Source: Amanita rubescens
Taxonomy: Eukaryota > Basidiomycota > Agaricomycetes > Agaricales > Amanitaceae
Length of the DNA: 64,000 nucleotides
Direction of reading: 5' to 3'
NCBI GenBank assembly: GCA_015039365.1
Contig: WION01000264.1
Location: forward strand, 1-64,000
Shown: piece by piece, positions 47,201-58,097 of the stretch
Position numbering within the stretch: the stretch's first letter is position 1
Layout of the letters: every line of letters starts with the position of its first letter
Notes under the pieces: model-generated
The model's database searches: none
What the model saw: the letters and a program-made list of their open reading frames with translations, nothing else
Told to the model about the DNA's origin: nothing
Position numbers and translations under genes: made by a program

Positions 47201-47783
47201 GTGTGTAGGTCTGATGACACACTGGGCATATAATTCTATCTCATAATCAGCATGAAATTTTCTCCATGTTTGGAGACAAGCAAAGGCACTTTACCATCAT
47301 GGTACTTTTGTTCATTTTTTCTGGGTACTATATACAACTGATGCCATTGCAACAAGCCTACTGATTGTCAGATCTTAGTTTGTAAATTGTTCCCTTTCAT
47401 TTACTATATTTATGCTTAAACCTTCAAGCAATTGTTATCATTGCCAAGCTATCCTTTTGGACCAAAAAATCATTTCTGCCATCAGTTGCAGATGCCTTGG
47501 ATCAATACAAGCAAAAAGGCTATGTTCAGAAGCTGAAGACTCACATTACTCCTGACTTTATGCAATCTGGTCATCAAGATTTGATCACATTACTTTATAG
47601 GCAGGTGAATCACATTGATGGTAAGTACTTTGTCTAGTCATGCATCACTTATAAACAATCTATGGCAGGGTGAAACATCTAGCATGATATTCAAGTTCAG
47701 TTGTTTCAACATAGGCTGCATTACCTTTGCATTGAGCTAACATTTATTTGTACATAGATCACTTCTCATATGCCTTCCCCTGA
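41204..47783 (+). CDS. G-domain (50S-GTPase-type) P-loop GTPase gene with a giant intron array
   Basis: Early exons are 41204-41222, 41289-41448, 41498-41544, 41600-41769, 41827-41903, 42055-42243, 42297-42432 and 42481-42556. They encode 'FHILLIGRANAGKTTILEKV' (G1), 'FIFHDSQGFESG' (G3, DxxG), 'VPLVAIFTKFDG' (G4, TKxD), 'ERAREIADIIFQEVYLPKVF', 'RHLFISTQKNNLDLCVKSAL' and 'VIIIVFSKFPHFW'. This is the basidiomycete 'G domain-containing protein' family, of unknown role. Late exons (25-nt 47146-47170, 47429-47620, 47758-47783) give 'IVIIAKLSFWTKKSF', 'ADALDQYKQKGYVQKLK' and the end 'DDHFSYAFP'. Between them lie 4.3 kb of intron-like repeats with 3-nt spacers (separate entries). The phases fit only if the 25-nt exon follows phase 0, as the micro-exon reading predicts. 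The gene lies in a CpG-depleted, AT-rich island. Confidence 0.8.
42803..47069 (+). other. Series of 68 candidate micro-exons (66 of 3 nt, 2 of 6 nt)
   Basis: Between every AG and the next GT sits exactly one triplet, first TGG at 42803-42805 and last ATT at 47067-47069. Six-nucleotide exceptions are at 44142-44147 and about 45952-45957. My count of single triplets: GGA 12, CGA 8, GAA 8, CTT 6, TTT 6, GAT 6, CAA 5, AAA 4, GTT 3, ATT 2, and one each of TGG, ACA, AGA, AAG, TAT, GCT. None is a stop. All would be phase 0. The triplets vary far more between units than the adjoining intron-like sequence. Whether they are spliced together is unproven. The stretch 42557-42802 is less regular: one possible reading has a TAG triplet at 42608, another a GAG at 42673 and a zero-length exon at 42751. 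Confidence 0.6.
42806..47066 (+). repeat. Tandem array of intron-like units, about 64 bp period
   Basis: Roughly 67 consecutive units. The younger ones (43758-46920) share a consensus that begins GTGAGTGACATTGCACATTT, continues TGTGAAAGGCAGTCTCATCA and ends TTTTCCTATGACCAACAG. Units are mostly 50-66 nt, the size of an ordinary basidiomycete intron. The left units (42806-43757) and the last ones (after 46921) have lost most internal similarity, yet all keep a GT start, nearly always GTGAGT/GTAAGT-like, an AG end and the 3-nt gap to the next unit. Another intron of the same gene (42433-42480) starts GTGAGTGTCACATT and may be related to the founder. Minus-strand open frames of 60-126 codons across the array are by-products of the repeat. 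Confidence 0.93.
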
Positions 47784-49955
47784 CCATTTATACATTTGTT
47801 TCAAAATTTGTTTGTAATGTAGACATATATGTATATGCATGCATGTATGTATGTATCAGCCGAATTCTGTTAATGTCTGTACATGATTGGCCTACTCAAT
47901 GATGGATGTGCACTAATGGTATTGGTATCTATTCTGTGCTGGAATTTGATTGAGGTAGTGTTAGTACAATGTTGCTAGCAGCTAGGCTCTAGACAAATAC
48001 ACAAAACTTGGGTAAATGGGCTGCTGCTGGGCATGGCAGATAATAGAACCATTCATCCAAGTGAAACAAATGTGGTCTTGCCACCATGGGCCATGGCAGG
48101 TGCAGGCATCTCAAGCAAATGCTATGTCCACCCTCTATTGCTTGTTCAGTGATAGATACCCCTGTTAGCGAGCACAAATTACCATACAGCTCCACATACA
48201 GATTCAACTCAATAAGAACAGAAGAAGCTACAAACTCATATACTGGTCATCAAATGGGCATTCAATCTTCAACACACACTCGGCTGCAATGAGTGAATGA
48301 AGTACGATGGTACTAGCCATCGACTCGTAGGTCGCATAAATCACCATGTTTGATCTCATTGTACAGGTCCGACCTCATTAGATGTGTCAGTGAGTGTCTT
48401 AGCATTCAGCAAAAAGCCAGCATTTCGCGAGCCTGAAGATGGGGTAAGATGATTTTGGCAGAGAAGTTAAAAAGACAGACGGCGAGAATTTGGACCCAGG
48501 CTCCCAGCAGTCCAACTAGAAGGGTCGAGGGCCAGATGGCCATTATGGCATGCATTTCTAGATGACTTCGCGCGCAACTATTCGGCCTACAGGTGCCGTT
48601 CATGACCATGAGACCGTATGGTCGAGCTCATGGCAGAAGGCGCGTTTGTCAATATAGTAATGCGCTACGCGTGAGGTTCAGCGCATTTTGGGTGTAAGCG
48701 GGGGCGGTGTGGAGAAGTGCGAAACGAACTTGATCCGCGTTGGTAAACGCGTTGACTGTCGACTCGTTGGTGGTGGTGAGTACTTGTTCAGGGAGCTTTT
48801 ATATCGCCTATACAGCAAGGATAAGTGTACAAAGGGGGAAATATTTTGACTGCTCACCACGCTGGTGACTGGCGGCCTTCAACCTTGTCGTACCAACTTC
48901 CAATATAACGGCGCCGCCGACAAACTGCCACATATGATCCCATCACGTCCATAGAATCTTCTTCCTACAGGACTACTTGTGGAGGGCCGCGCTCTGTAAT
49001 GCTTGTCGACGTTCAGCTAAATTGGAGAGACATGGAGTCGGACTTGACGAAATTTTTGGTGATGGTGCAAACACCACCAAATAAAGTGACATCACTCGGC
49101 GCGCGCGACACCTCTCTTTTTTTCTTTTTTTTTTTAAAGGGCATCATATTAAGCTACGTAGGTATGAACGACACCTCTCTTCCCCTTCTCACCATGGACG
49201 ATGCGCATATAGTGATACTGTTAGACTCGGCTTACTCAACGTCTGTGCCCAGCAGAGTCTAATGATTGACCAAGACGAGATGGTGGTCTAGGTTCGTTCA
49301 CGAGCTATTCCCATATCCTAGAGGCAACAAAATGACCTTATATATACACTTTTTCAGAATTTCTGACGTTGGAATCTTGACCCCCGCACGCCCCGCCGAG
49401 CCCAAAATGCAAACAGGTCCACCTGCGTCCCATCCAACCCGCCGCTTTCCTCCCATTCCCGCTGAGATCTCCAACCCGGATATCGTTTATCGCCTCGCCC
49501 TCGGCGTTCGAACTTTTCATCATCGCCTTGTACGGTGCGTAGCGACGATATGCATATAAGCCATATCCCTGACTTGGCGCGTGCGCGCTGTTTATTACTC
49601 AGTCATTGCTAGCATGTTTCGTCGTTGGCGTTGAATGTAATGTTCGCTCAGGTTCACATATACGTTTCAAGGTTTCTTCTGTCGATTTTGCTAATGCAGT
49701 TATAGATTTGTATTGGAGACGGGTCGCTTATCATCCAGCCCACTCGCTCACCATTCTGTATTGGGATCTGCATTGATCTCTGTTGATCGTGCTATTGATA
49801 TTGATTACCATAGCAATCTTATTGTCTGTGATCTAATATGAAGTTTGAGTCGTAAGGGATCAAAGAGGAAGCAGACCACCGTGAAGGCCTTCACTTTCAA
49901 AGGACTCGCGGTTAAAGTAACTGGGACCGCTTTCGAAAGAAGACATTAATTTTCA
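47784..49955. other. Right end of the island and gene-poor flank
   Basis: A short TA/TGCA-type microsatellite lies at about 47820-47858. CpG depletion fades near 48120-48300. The right part has ordinary composition, a poly-T tract at about 49113-49136, and a Pro-rich open frame at 49266-49559 ('PASHPTRRFPPIPAEIS') that I cannot assign. Confidence 0.4.
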
Positions 49956-52810
49956 GTTTACGACACATCTTCCTCAGCATCAGAAAGTCTCCGCTTCTGA
50001 CCGATGTCAAGGGTCCCTGAAGAAGGAGCCTACTGCCCGATTATCAGGACCTTTCTTCTTGGACTGCTCGCTTGCATCTTCTTCTTCACTGTCGCCGTCG
50101 TCAGATGTAGCATCTGATGCCTGATGATAATGTCAAAGCGGTGCGGGAAAGGCACATCAAGGACGTCAAATGTGATATCCGTCTGATACTAGTCTATCCA
50201 TGTCCATAAAAACCCAGGCACGGGAAGAAATGACCCAGAAGGATTAAGCTTTTCCACACCAATCCGTATACCTTACGTATACTGAAGCAATACCGGTCTT
50301 ATGGCCGTCCGAGTCGGCTTTTGCCAAGTCAGGGTCAAGGCATGGGATCCAAAGGGCAGTACATGGACATTGACTGGACGTCTCTGAAGGACCCGCACAC
50401 AAAACCGTTTATCGTACGTACCTGTCACGATCAGCGATTGGACTCTGACCGTCGTGCAACTGGCTACTTCTTATTCCGTCGGCAATCAGCTATTTAACTA
50501 TTTCACGTTATCAAGATAAGCATACCAATGGCGACCCAAGCCAACTGGAGACAGCTCGCAGAAGACAAGAGGAAAAGAAGAGATGACCTCCTGCCCACAC
50601 AGTGGATTCTCTCAAATCCGCCTCCCACCAGTCTGTTGGATGTCACGCATATCCCGGAACAATCAAAGATTTTGACGGAGAAAGAGGTAGAGATAACAAA
50701 TACGCTAGTTGAGGTTTTGCTCGAGAAAATTGCGAGCAAAACATGGTCTGCTGTGGAAGTCACCACGGCTTTTGCCAAGAGGGCTATCATTGCTCAACAG
50801 CTGGTGGGTCTAAGGTAGTCGATCTTGAACGTTTTTGAGATGTTTTGTCCAGACAAATTGCCTCACCGAGATATTCGTTGACCGTGCATTGGAGCGTGCG
50901 GCATGGTTGGATGAACAATTCGTGAAAACGGGCAAAACCGTTGGGCCCCTACACGGTATGATCATGTCACTAGCGCACAGGACAGCTCGTCCAACATCCA
51001 AGCAGGCCTTCCGATATCTCTCAAAGACCAAATCGATGTGAAAGGCATAGAATCTACTATGGGTTCGTCGACAGAAGACATTGCTACGTTCGTGACCTTC
51101 TGATGCGCTTTTTCCAGGGTATACGGCTTGGATTGGGAATTTCGCGGAACAAAATTCTGTCCTTGCGGACATACTGGAATCACAAGGGGCCGTCCTATAT
51201 GTCAAGACAAATGTACCTCAGACACTGATGGTCTGTATCTCTTTTCGCGAAAAGCGTCGCATTTATATCGCACATAGTGGCCAGAGACCTATAATCATAT
51301 GTTTGGGAGAACTGCCAATCCATTCAACCGTACTCTCACGTCAGGAGGTTCTTCTGGAGGAGAAGGCGCGCTTGTAGGTAAGTTAACTCCTCTTCAAGTA
51401 CGGATCAACGCTCTGAATCATTCGTAGCATTGAGGGGAAGTCCACTGGGTTCGTCCAAATTATCCTTTATATTTCAATTAATTAAATATCCTTTCAGGTG
51501 TAGGTTCTGACATTGGAGGGTAAGAAATCTGCACCGTCAACCCCATTCCAGAAATTCTACATGACTGAACCTTACGACCGTAGATCCATCCGTATTCCGT
51601 CAGCGTACAACGGCTTGTATGGACTTAGGCCATCGTATAATCGAATGCCATACGCCGGATGCGTCAACTCGCTTGATGGACAGGAGGCAATGCCATCTGT
51701 ACTCGGACCGATGACGACAAGCATTGAAGGAATCAAACGATTCATGAAGGTTGTACTTGATGCGCAACCGTGGAACAGAGACCCGATGGTACTGAGAATG
51801 CCTTGGAACGAGAGGGCGTACACACTCGCTGAACACGGGAATGGTGGGCAACTGTGCTTTGGGATATTGTGGCACGATGGTGTCGTGCATCCACATCCTC
51901 CAGTGACTCGAGCATTAGAAATCGTGAAAGCAGCCCTGCTCGCCAAAGGGCACCGAGGTTTGTATTGAAATGGTAACCGAAATCGAGCTTACCAATGTCG
52001 CGACCCGAACAGTCATCAATTGGCAACCGGACAAGCTGTTTGAAATAGGGGAAGCCGCTGTGAGTGATGCAGCCAGCGAATTTCATTCCCATTTGATATT
52101 CGGAAGTCTCGCATCTACAATGCGGACGGAGGAGAAGACTTTCTCGCAAGTACAGCACCTACAGGAGAACCGGTCATAAAAACGATGATTCCGCAACCCG
52201 GCGAACATCCTACTTGGCCAAAGCCAAGCAATATGGTAGAGATCCAGAATTGGGGTTCTGGAGGGAAAAGGTACCTCACAACGTATGATTTGTGGCAACT
52301 GCACAAGGAGAGGCGTGAGCTAAGAAGGGAGTATCTCGAATACTGGCAAGCATCGGCCAGTGAGACAGGTACAGGCCGTCCGATTGACGCTATCATTGCC
52401 CCGGCTGCGCCATTTGCAGCACCACCGCACGGAATGAGCAAGTGAGTAACGTATACCCAAATTACAAAACGATCATACAAGAGGCATCTTAGATATTCTC
52501 AGTATACCGTCATATGGAACCTTCTTGATCATCCTGCGCTTGTAATACCGATAACGAGAGTCGATCCTCAAAGGGATATTAAACGGACCCGGAGCGAATT
52601 CTTCGGGGAGTACGACCGCCGGGTATATGAATTTTGTACGTGTCCGCCTCTGAGTTGGCCAGGGATTAGCGCTGAGATTAGACAGACGAGCCCGAGCTGT
52701 TTCAGAATGCACCTGTGTCTGTGCAGGTAGTTGGACGAACGCATGATGACGAGGCAGTGATTAGGCTGGGTGAGATTGTTGCAGGTGGAGTTAGAGACTT
52801 GGGCGTTTGA
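49956..52810. repeat. Right arm of an inverted duplication
   Basis: Reverse-complement counterpart of 35778-38594. The inner edge is the 'AGTTTACGACACATCTTCCT' block at about 49956. The minus strand there reads 'DDGDSEEEDASEQSKKKG' and, in another frame, 'DIGQKRRLSDAEEDVS' followed by a stop, which looks like the 3' end of a nuclear-protein gene carried along with the amidase. Confidence 0.8.
50528..52810 (+). CDS. Amidase (acetamidase-like, amidase signature family), right copy
   Basis: Starts MATQANWRQLAEDK at 50528 and ends TGA at 52808-52810. Exon plan as in the left copy. Motifs: 'LPISLKDQIDVKG' (Lys), 'LTSGGSSGGEGALV' (cis-Ser), 'VGSDIGG' plus 'SIRIPSAYNGLYGLRPS' (Ser), 'YNADGGEDFLASTAPTGEPV', 'IDAIIAPAAPFAAPPHGM', 'YTVIWNLLDHPALVIPITRV' and 'NAPVSVQVVGRTHDDEAV'. 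All nine or so introns keep GT-AG and frame, so both copies appear functional. The two genes point away from each other across the 12.5 kb between their start codons. Differences are scattered, for example a one-residue-shorter N-terminus (QANW versus QGKGW). Confidence 0.87.
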
Positions 52811-52881
52811 GGATAGCCTATGCCACTTTGTATATGCAAAATACGTTCATTCCCGTTCATTGTGAATCGCAGTGAACAGCC

Positions 52882-53385
52882 GTGAACAGTCGTGAACAAG
52901 GACTGACCACGGATCCTATCACGTGGAGTCGCAGTTATCAGTTTATTGAGATGCACACGCACGCAGATGCTTTGCGCGTACCGAGATGGGTGAACACTAA
53001 TGCAGAGGTGGGCGCGTTGCTGGGGTCGGAGTGGAGCAAACAGTTCGGCAGGCTAGAAAGGGATAGGTTAAGTGGAAGTGAGGGTGACGAAGAAAGGGGT
53101 GATGCGAGGCTGAAACGGATGGTGACAGACTTGGCAAAGGAGGAGAGTAAACAAAAGCAAGACGGCGAGGAAAGACGGCGGGGAACGTTGATTATGGAGT
53201 TCTCGATAGAGAATATCCAGGTTGTTCAGAGGCGGCGGGCGGTGCAGAACAGTCACCCCACGCACGTCTGTCTGATAAAGAGTCGTTGTGTAGGTATCGT
53301 ATGTCACATTTTACGCATTCCCAACCAAGATACAAATGTGAAACGAAGTTCAAATGCAGACGTTCTCAGGGAGCGATCGCATTGA
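52882..53385 (+). CDS. Hypothetical charged protein, weak
   Basis: A 167-codon open frame with a strongly charged middle ('LERDRLSGSEGDEERGDARL', 'LAKEESKQKQDGEERRRG'). The block 'MEFSIENIQVVQRRR' looks like real protein, but there is no family match and the overlap with the end of the amidase flank gives no context. It could be an exon of a longer gene or chance. Confidence 0.25.
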   Translation: MNSREQGLTTDPITWSRSYQFIEMHTHADALRVPRWVNTNAEVGALLGSEWSKQFGRLERDRLSGSEGDEERGDARLKRMVTDLAKEESKQKQDGEERRRGTLIMEFSIENIQVVQRRRAVQNSHPTHVCLIKSRCVGIVCHILRIPNQDTNVKRSSNADVLRERSH

Positions 53386-53444
53386 GACCATTCTAAGGTT
53401 GATGCGTGAGCATATAAGATTGGCACGTAATCGTGAGGACGTAC

Positions 53445-54359
53445 CTAAGTCCGACTGACACCTGCCTCGACATCAATCCCGAGTCTATCCGCAATGATTT
53501 TTCCTTTTTCAGCCCAATGATGCTCAATCGTCCTGTCTTCGAACCACGCAACCTTCTCAGCTGCAGTTGGTTTGTTACAATCAGCGGCCAGATCACGAGG
53601 AACAGTTCGGCATTCTTGGATCCACTTTGGGACGTTGGGTTCATTTTTTAACTCCTCAAGAATGCCGATAAGCGCAAGAAGCGTCACATCGTATAAAACA
53701 TTCGGAGCATTTGGAGGGAAGACCGCTGCCGCCAAGTCTGACCGGCACTTTTTAGAATCGTATTGCCTGACATATATATGATTAAAGGGCTGAAGGTGAA
53801 GCCTTTTCCAATGAGTCGTCTACCAAAATCGTGTTGTGCGCAGAATACGGAGGTAACGATGGTTCGGTTTTGATTTTGAAATAATTCCATACTGTCTCCA
53901 AATTTTTCATCGTCGGCACATCCTTGTCTGAGTATGGAGTATGAGACAGTTTAAAGCGAGAAACCCAAATGATACGCACTATAACTGTCTGTGTCTAGAT
54001 CCATGTGGTCCCGGCCCCATACTAGAACCAGTTTTTCTTGCTCGTTCATGAAGCAGGATTGCACCATAGTGGCTACGTTGTGCGGCTGCGCGGAGCTCCA
54101 AACCATGGTGTCGAACCACGAACGCGTTTCTTGGTGAAAGAGATATTTGCAAAGAGTTCGCATGAACGGGCGGCGAAATACAGGGCGCTCAAATCTGCCA
54201 CGAGACTGGTCCAGAATGAGGAAGCGGAGACCGCTTTGGGCGGAACAAGAGGGTGCCATTCAGGTCCAGTACAAGAAGCTTCTTGGAAAGTGGCGGAGAT
54301 AATTCCGAAGACGCGGCTCTTGTCGTATGCAAAGTTGCGCGAAATTGGCAAGTTCGCAT
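53445..54359 (-). pseudogene. FCP1-like HAD phosphatase gene with two frame breaks
   Basis: From a start at 54359 (MRTCQF) the frame reaches 'LSKKLLVLDLNGTLLFRPKR', the D-x-N/D-G-T catalytic motif of FCP1/SCP phosphatases (D-L-N-G-T here). It then stops in frame; the continuation 'RGRFERPVFRRPFMRTLCKY', 'SWFDTMVWSSAQPHNVATMV' and 'KLVLVWGRDHMDLD' is in the next frame. A normal intron joins 'KDVPTMKNLETVWNYF' and 'AHNTILVDDSLEKA'. A second one-base shift is needed before 'LQPFNHI', which leads to 'ILEELKNEPNVPKWIQECRT' and the end at 53445. Both shifts lie in conserved stretches with no usable intron. Either the gene has died or the sequence has two indel errors. Family members dephosphorylate proteins such as the RNA polymerase II tail. 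Confidence 0.7.
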
Positions 54360-54467
54360 TCGACCTTGTCTTGAAGGTCGACCGCGTCGCTGCGCGGATG
54401 ATGGTATCCATGTTTTGTGTTGTTGATATTTATTATTTTATTTGCAACGTACTAGCACGTGGCGATT

Positions 54468-54892
54468 TCAAACTTCCCAGCTGGCAACGACATAGCCAAC
54501 GATGCGTGCCACTTGGCGACTTTCAATGAGTGACAGCCGTGAAAATAAATCATTCTTTCCACAGACATCGTCGTCCCCGAGGCACGATACCGCCAACCAC
54601 GAAGCCATATCTTTTCTGACAAAATTTCATTACGAATTTGACCTACAACAAGGAAAGACAAATCCATCCAAGTGACTCACCTTGTCTCACAACCAATATC
54701 CAGACTTGTATCCCCATTCACGAATGACAGGATGGGGTGGTTTTTATAATTATATGGCGCGGATTCGTTGAGTGCAAGAGCGAAGGCTCCAACCTTAGCC
54801 ATTGCCATGTTTATTAACTTGGAAGACGCCGAAGAGCTTGTAGGTGATTGAGCCCACTTGAGTCTCCCGTTTTTCAGTGGGGCTGAATCCAT
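54468..54892 (-). CDS. Small hypothetical protein, two exons
   Basis: Exon 1 runs from MDSAPLKNGRLKW (54892) to 'ILSFVNGDTSLDIGCETR'. An intron from GTGAGT to TTTTGTCAG joins 'KDMASWLAVSCLGDDDVCGK', 'RLSLIESRQVARIVGYVVAS' and ends WEV at 54468. The spliced protein is about 118 residues. The junction choice is supported by the sensible continuation; the nearer TAG acceptor hits a stop. No family recognised. Confidence 0.5.
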
Positions 54893-55005
54893 ACGAGATG
54901 TTTCGTAGGCATGTCATCCAAAAATGTGACTTTAACGTCACATAAACCCTCGATTAAAACAGATGAGGGCGACTGTGCAGTCGGCTCTCGTCCTCTCTTG
55001 TCCTT

Positions 55006-56682
55006 ATGCCTACCCTTCCAGGAACATCGAAGAGGCGGCTCCCGAATCCCCCCACTTTGATATCTCTTCCAGCACCAGTACGAGAGTCTGGTCGTTCCAA
55101 TGAAGAGCCCGCATCGTCGCATTCTTCACGATCTTCCTCCGATAGTCACTCCTCGGGTAGTCCTGGATCATCTCAGGGGCTAACGTCTTCGCAATCAAAA
55201 CTTTCCTCGGGGTCCATCTCCCCACCCCAGGAGTCTTCTCCAGAGTCAAGTCGACATGCTTCAGAAGTGACATTCGCTTTACCGCCTCCGAACCGCGCCA
55301 TCCCCTTGAAGCGACACTCGCCTCTTAATCCTGCATCTTTTTCCAGCCTCCCTTTTTCTCACCCGAAGCCGCAAACGAGACCTAGTATCAGTCCATTGAT
55401 ACTAGAAAGCTACAGGAAGAGCTCCACTTCTTCTCGTTCGTTTGGCTCGCGCCTGCACTTGAATCGTAGCACCACGGATGAAAACTTCTTTTCTCCACCA
55501 GCCTCACCTTACACTCCCAGCTCCTCCGTATCCTCTACATTGGGAGGATCGAGTCTTTCCCTTCTACCAGACGGGAAACATGGATCCGTTCTTCTTACGA
55601 AGGACGGCAACCTGATTCCTTTCCCGTCTGACCTATATTTGGTTGATAACGAGCCTATGAACGATGAAGACATGGCTTACACTTCTAATGAAAAGTTATT
55701 TCAAGTCGGCAATTATAACGTTTCCCTGCGGGGTATAGGCAATATTGTCACACTTGTCCTCCTGGTTACCGCCATTGCCGCATTGTTCATAATATATCCC
55801 ATATTTTCAGTTCTATCTTTACAGCAGTCAGAATACTGGAGATATCGAACAACGGCAATTCAACCAATCTAAATGCCAGAAGTCAATCGCCTCTATCGTA
55901 AGTCGTGCGCACTCTAAGAATAAACGTACATTCATTCCCGATCTCTATGAGTTATAGCATGGACTCCGGTAGTAAACACCCATCGGACGTTCTCAAAGTT
56001 GGAGCATCAGAGTACAAGCTGACTTTTGCCGACGAATGGGAGATGGATGGGAGGCGTTTTGGCCCAGGTACGTTCGCGATATGCTTCCTAAACAGTGAAT
56101 ATATCCGTTTGTAGGCCAGGACCAGGACTGGATTTCCTCGATCAACGACGATGCGAGTACGACGAGACAAGGATATCTTATATTTGGTCAACAAGCACAC
56201 CTGCAAACGCGTATCCCGCAATGCCTCCCTGACGGCGGGTTCATTGACGTTGGCTTTTTCGTCGAAGGTATTCAGGAACGATGGCACGCCTACGTGAGCC
56301 TTTCTGTGGTGTCACAATATTATTGATTTCACACCCGCTGTGCTATCGCCATAGTGGTCGGGAAACTGGTCCGTCATAAGAGCCGATGAAGATGGCGATG
56401 CGCATTTGACGGATGCGCTGCATATATCCAGTGTCAGAGGGCCGTTCGTGGTAACGCTGCATATGGAATTCGATAGCGGTGAGTCGCCGGGTAGCAAGCC
56501 GTTTGGTTCGGTCACTTAACTTTTTAGGAGTTCGTTCACAAGTGGCTGTGGATTACGTCCGGTTCTACTCACTTCGGACACAGTACGCTTGCGTGGATGA
56601 TGCTCCTCACGTCGCTCTTTACTTGAATTTGAGCGAGCACGGAGTAAATCATTCATACTCCAAATCACGGCCCGCTAAGTAA
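55006..56682 (+). CDS. KRE6/SKN1-like beta-glucan synthesis protein, short and probably inactive
   Basis: Exon 1 (from MPTLPGTSKRRLPNPP) is a Ser/Pro-rich cytosolic tail, then 'LFQVGNYNVSLRGIGNIVTL' leading into a membrane segment 'VTLVLLVTAIAALFIIYPIF', the type II layout of KRE6. Downstream exons give 'YKLTFADEWEMDGRRFGPGQ', 'YLIFGQQAHLQTRI', 'GNWSVIRADEDGDA' and 'SQVAVDYVRFYSLRTQYACV', which match the first and last strands of the GH16-type domain. The long middle part, with the E-[IL]-D-x-x-E catalytic motif, is missing. A frame change is also needed just after the membrane segment ('SEYWRYR' to 'ISNNGNSTNLNAR') and no normal intron fits. I therefore consider it degenerate or a non-catalytic derivative. 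Confidence 0.6.
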
Positions 56683-57126
56683 CCCGTGTGTTGATTTTGT
56701 TAAGAGAACGAACGATCTATTACTCGTCGCATACCGGACACCTATTATTTTCATTTCTAATGCCTAGATTGATAGAGTAGTTCTTTTGTAGTGCTGCCAG
56801 AGGCGGAATATTGGGCGAACCAATTAGAACGCCGTTATTTTCCGATATAAACATGTACAAATTGAATTTGATCCTTCTTTCTTCCAAAAATGCTCGCCTG
56901 GTGGGGTGAGTTGAGCTTAGAGCCGCACTTGACCCTAAATGGCTGTGATCTATCTGAGCAGCTTACGGCCACCAACCAAGTGAACAGCGCTGCATGTTAC
57001 ATCGAGCGTCACGGTAATCTCGTGGTGCACGACACACCGCAAGTGTTCATATCGCTACCATCGACCCTTTCAGGCTCTCAAAACAGCATTCATACCCACC
57101 ATCTATGATAAGCGACTCTGGTGCCG
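56683..57126. other. Intergenic
   Basis: A 72-codon frame at 56890-57108 has no motif. Nothing else is seen between the KRE6-like and FHA genes. Confidence 0.4.
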
Positions 57127-57914
57127 ATGCATCCAGATTCCAATCGTAACACAATCTTTCGCATTCAATTAACGCCCTACCTCGACTCTCCTAATCCTTT
57201 TCAATTTGACGCCATCACGCGCGACCTACTTGAGTCTGGCACGATACTCCAAATCGGGCGGTTTACGGACCGTGGCGGATTAAGCTCCTCTGAAATCAAT
57301 TCCCTAGGAACCGATAGACTCGTCTTCAAGTCCAAAGTCGTCTCGCGCAAACACGCCCAGATTTGGGTTGGGAATGGAGGGAAATTCTTCATCAAGGATA
57401 CCAAGTCGTCCGGTGGAACATTTCTGAACAATCGTAGGCTTAGCCTGGCAAATCAGGAAAGTATCCCGTTTCAGCTCAACGACGGGGATATTTTGCAGCT
57501 CGGAGTCGATTACCGGGACGGAACAGATGATTTTTGCAAGAACGTAAAGATCAGGGTGGCGTTATGGACGGTGCGGGAGGTGGACACTTCCCAGTACGCA
57601 TTCCATATCTTTTCACTTTTTTCTTCAGGTTTTGACGATCTCTCCTAGGTTGACCGTTGATAGGCATCATGCCTTACTCCGGACACCCGTATCAGCCTCT
57701 CCTACGTTTCAAGAGTCGGGGTCGGATGAGTCATTACATGATATTAATTTGCAATACATCCGGCGGCGGCGCTCCCAAGAACCGCTTCCCGATGAAACGG
57801 TTGACACCACGCCTGATTATCAGCAACAGAGCCATGAATCTTCGTAAGTATGCTTTGATCCATACTCTAGTCCTGCCAGTGGTCGATTAATGATATTTCA
57901 GCGCACTCTCGTGA
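57127..57914 (+). CDS. FHA-domain protein
   Basis: Starts at MHPDSNRNT. The FHA domain spans about residues 30-135: 'GTILQIGRFTDRGG' (GR motif), 'FKSKVVSRKHAQIWV' (SRKH phosphothreonine-binding motif), 'IKDTKSSGGTFLNNRRL' (SGGTFLN) and 'LNDGDILQLGVDY'. An intron at about 57580-57629 joins 'TVREV' to 'LTISPRLTVDRHHALLRTP', and a last short intron precedes the stop at 57912-57914. The tail has a basic patch 'RRRRSQEPLP'. Total about 230 residues. FHA modules bind phosphothreonine. The neighbouring gene encodes a protein kinase, but there is no evidence that they are linked functionally. Confidence 0.75.
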
Positions 57915-58097
57915 GCGACTTAGCCCTGTATTGTATTCTACATCTCAATTACTCTTAGTCCATCCTTAGTTCTACCGCTGCTACTTGCGCTCCTCAAAGC
58001 AGAGGTACGCACCTGGAAGATACAATAGCAGTCAACTCATGATTGCCAGCCGATCACTCCCAATAGCTCAAAAGTGGGACAATTGCCCATCCAACTT

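Noticed and set aside
35778..52810. A giant DNA transposon with the amidase arms as terminal inverted repeats
   Set aside because: No transposase, no visible target-site duplication, and the arms are whole genes with promoters; segmental inverted duplication explains it better.
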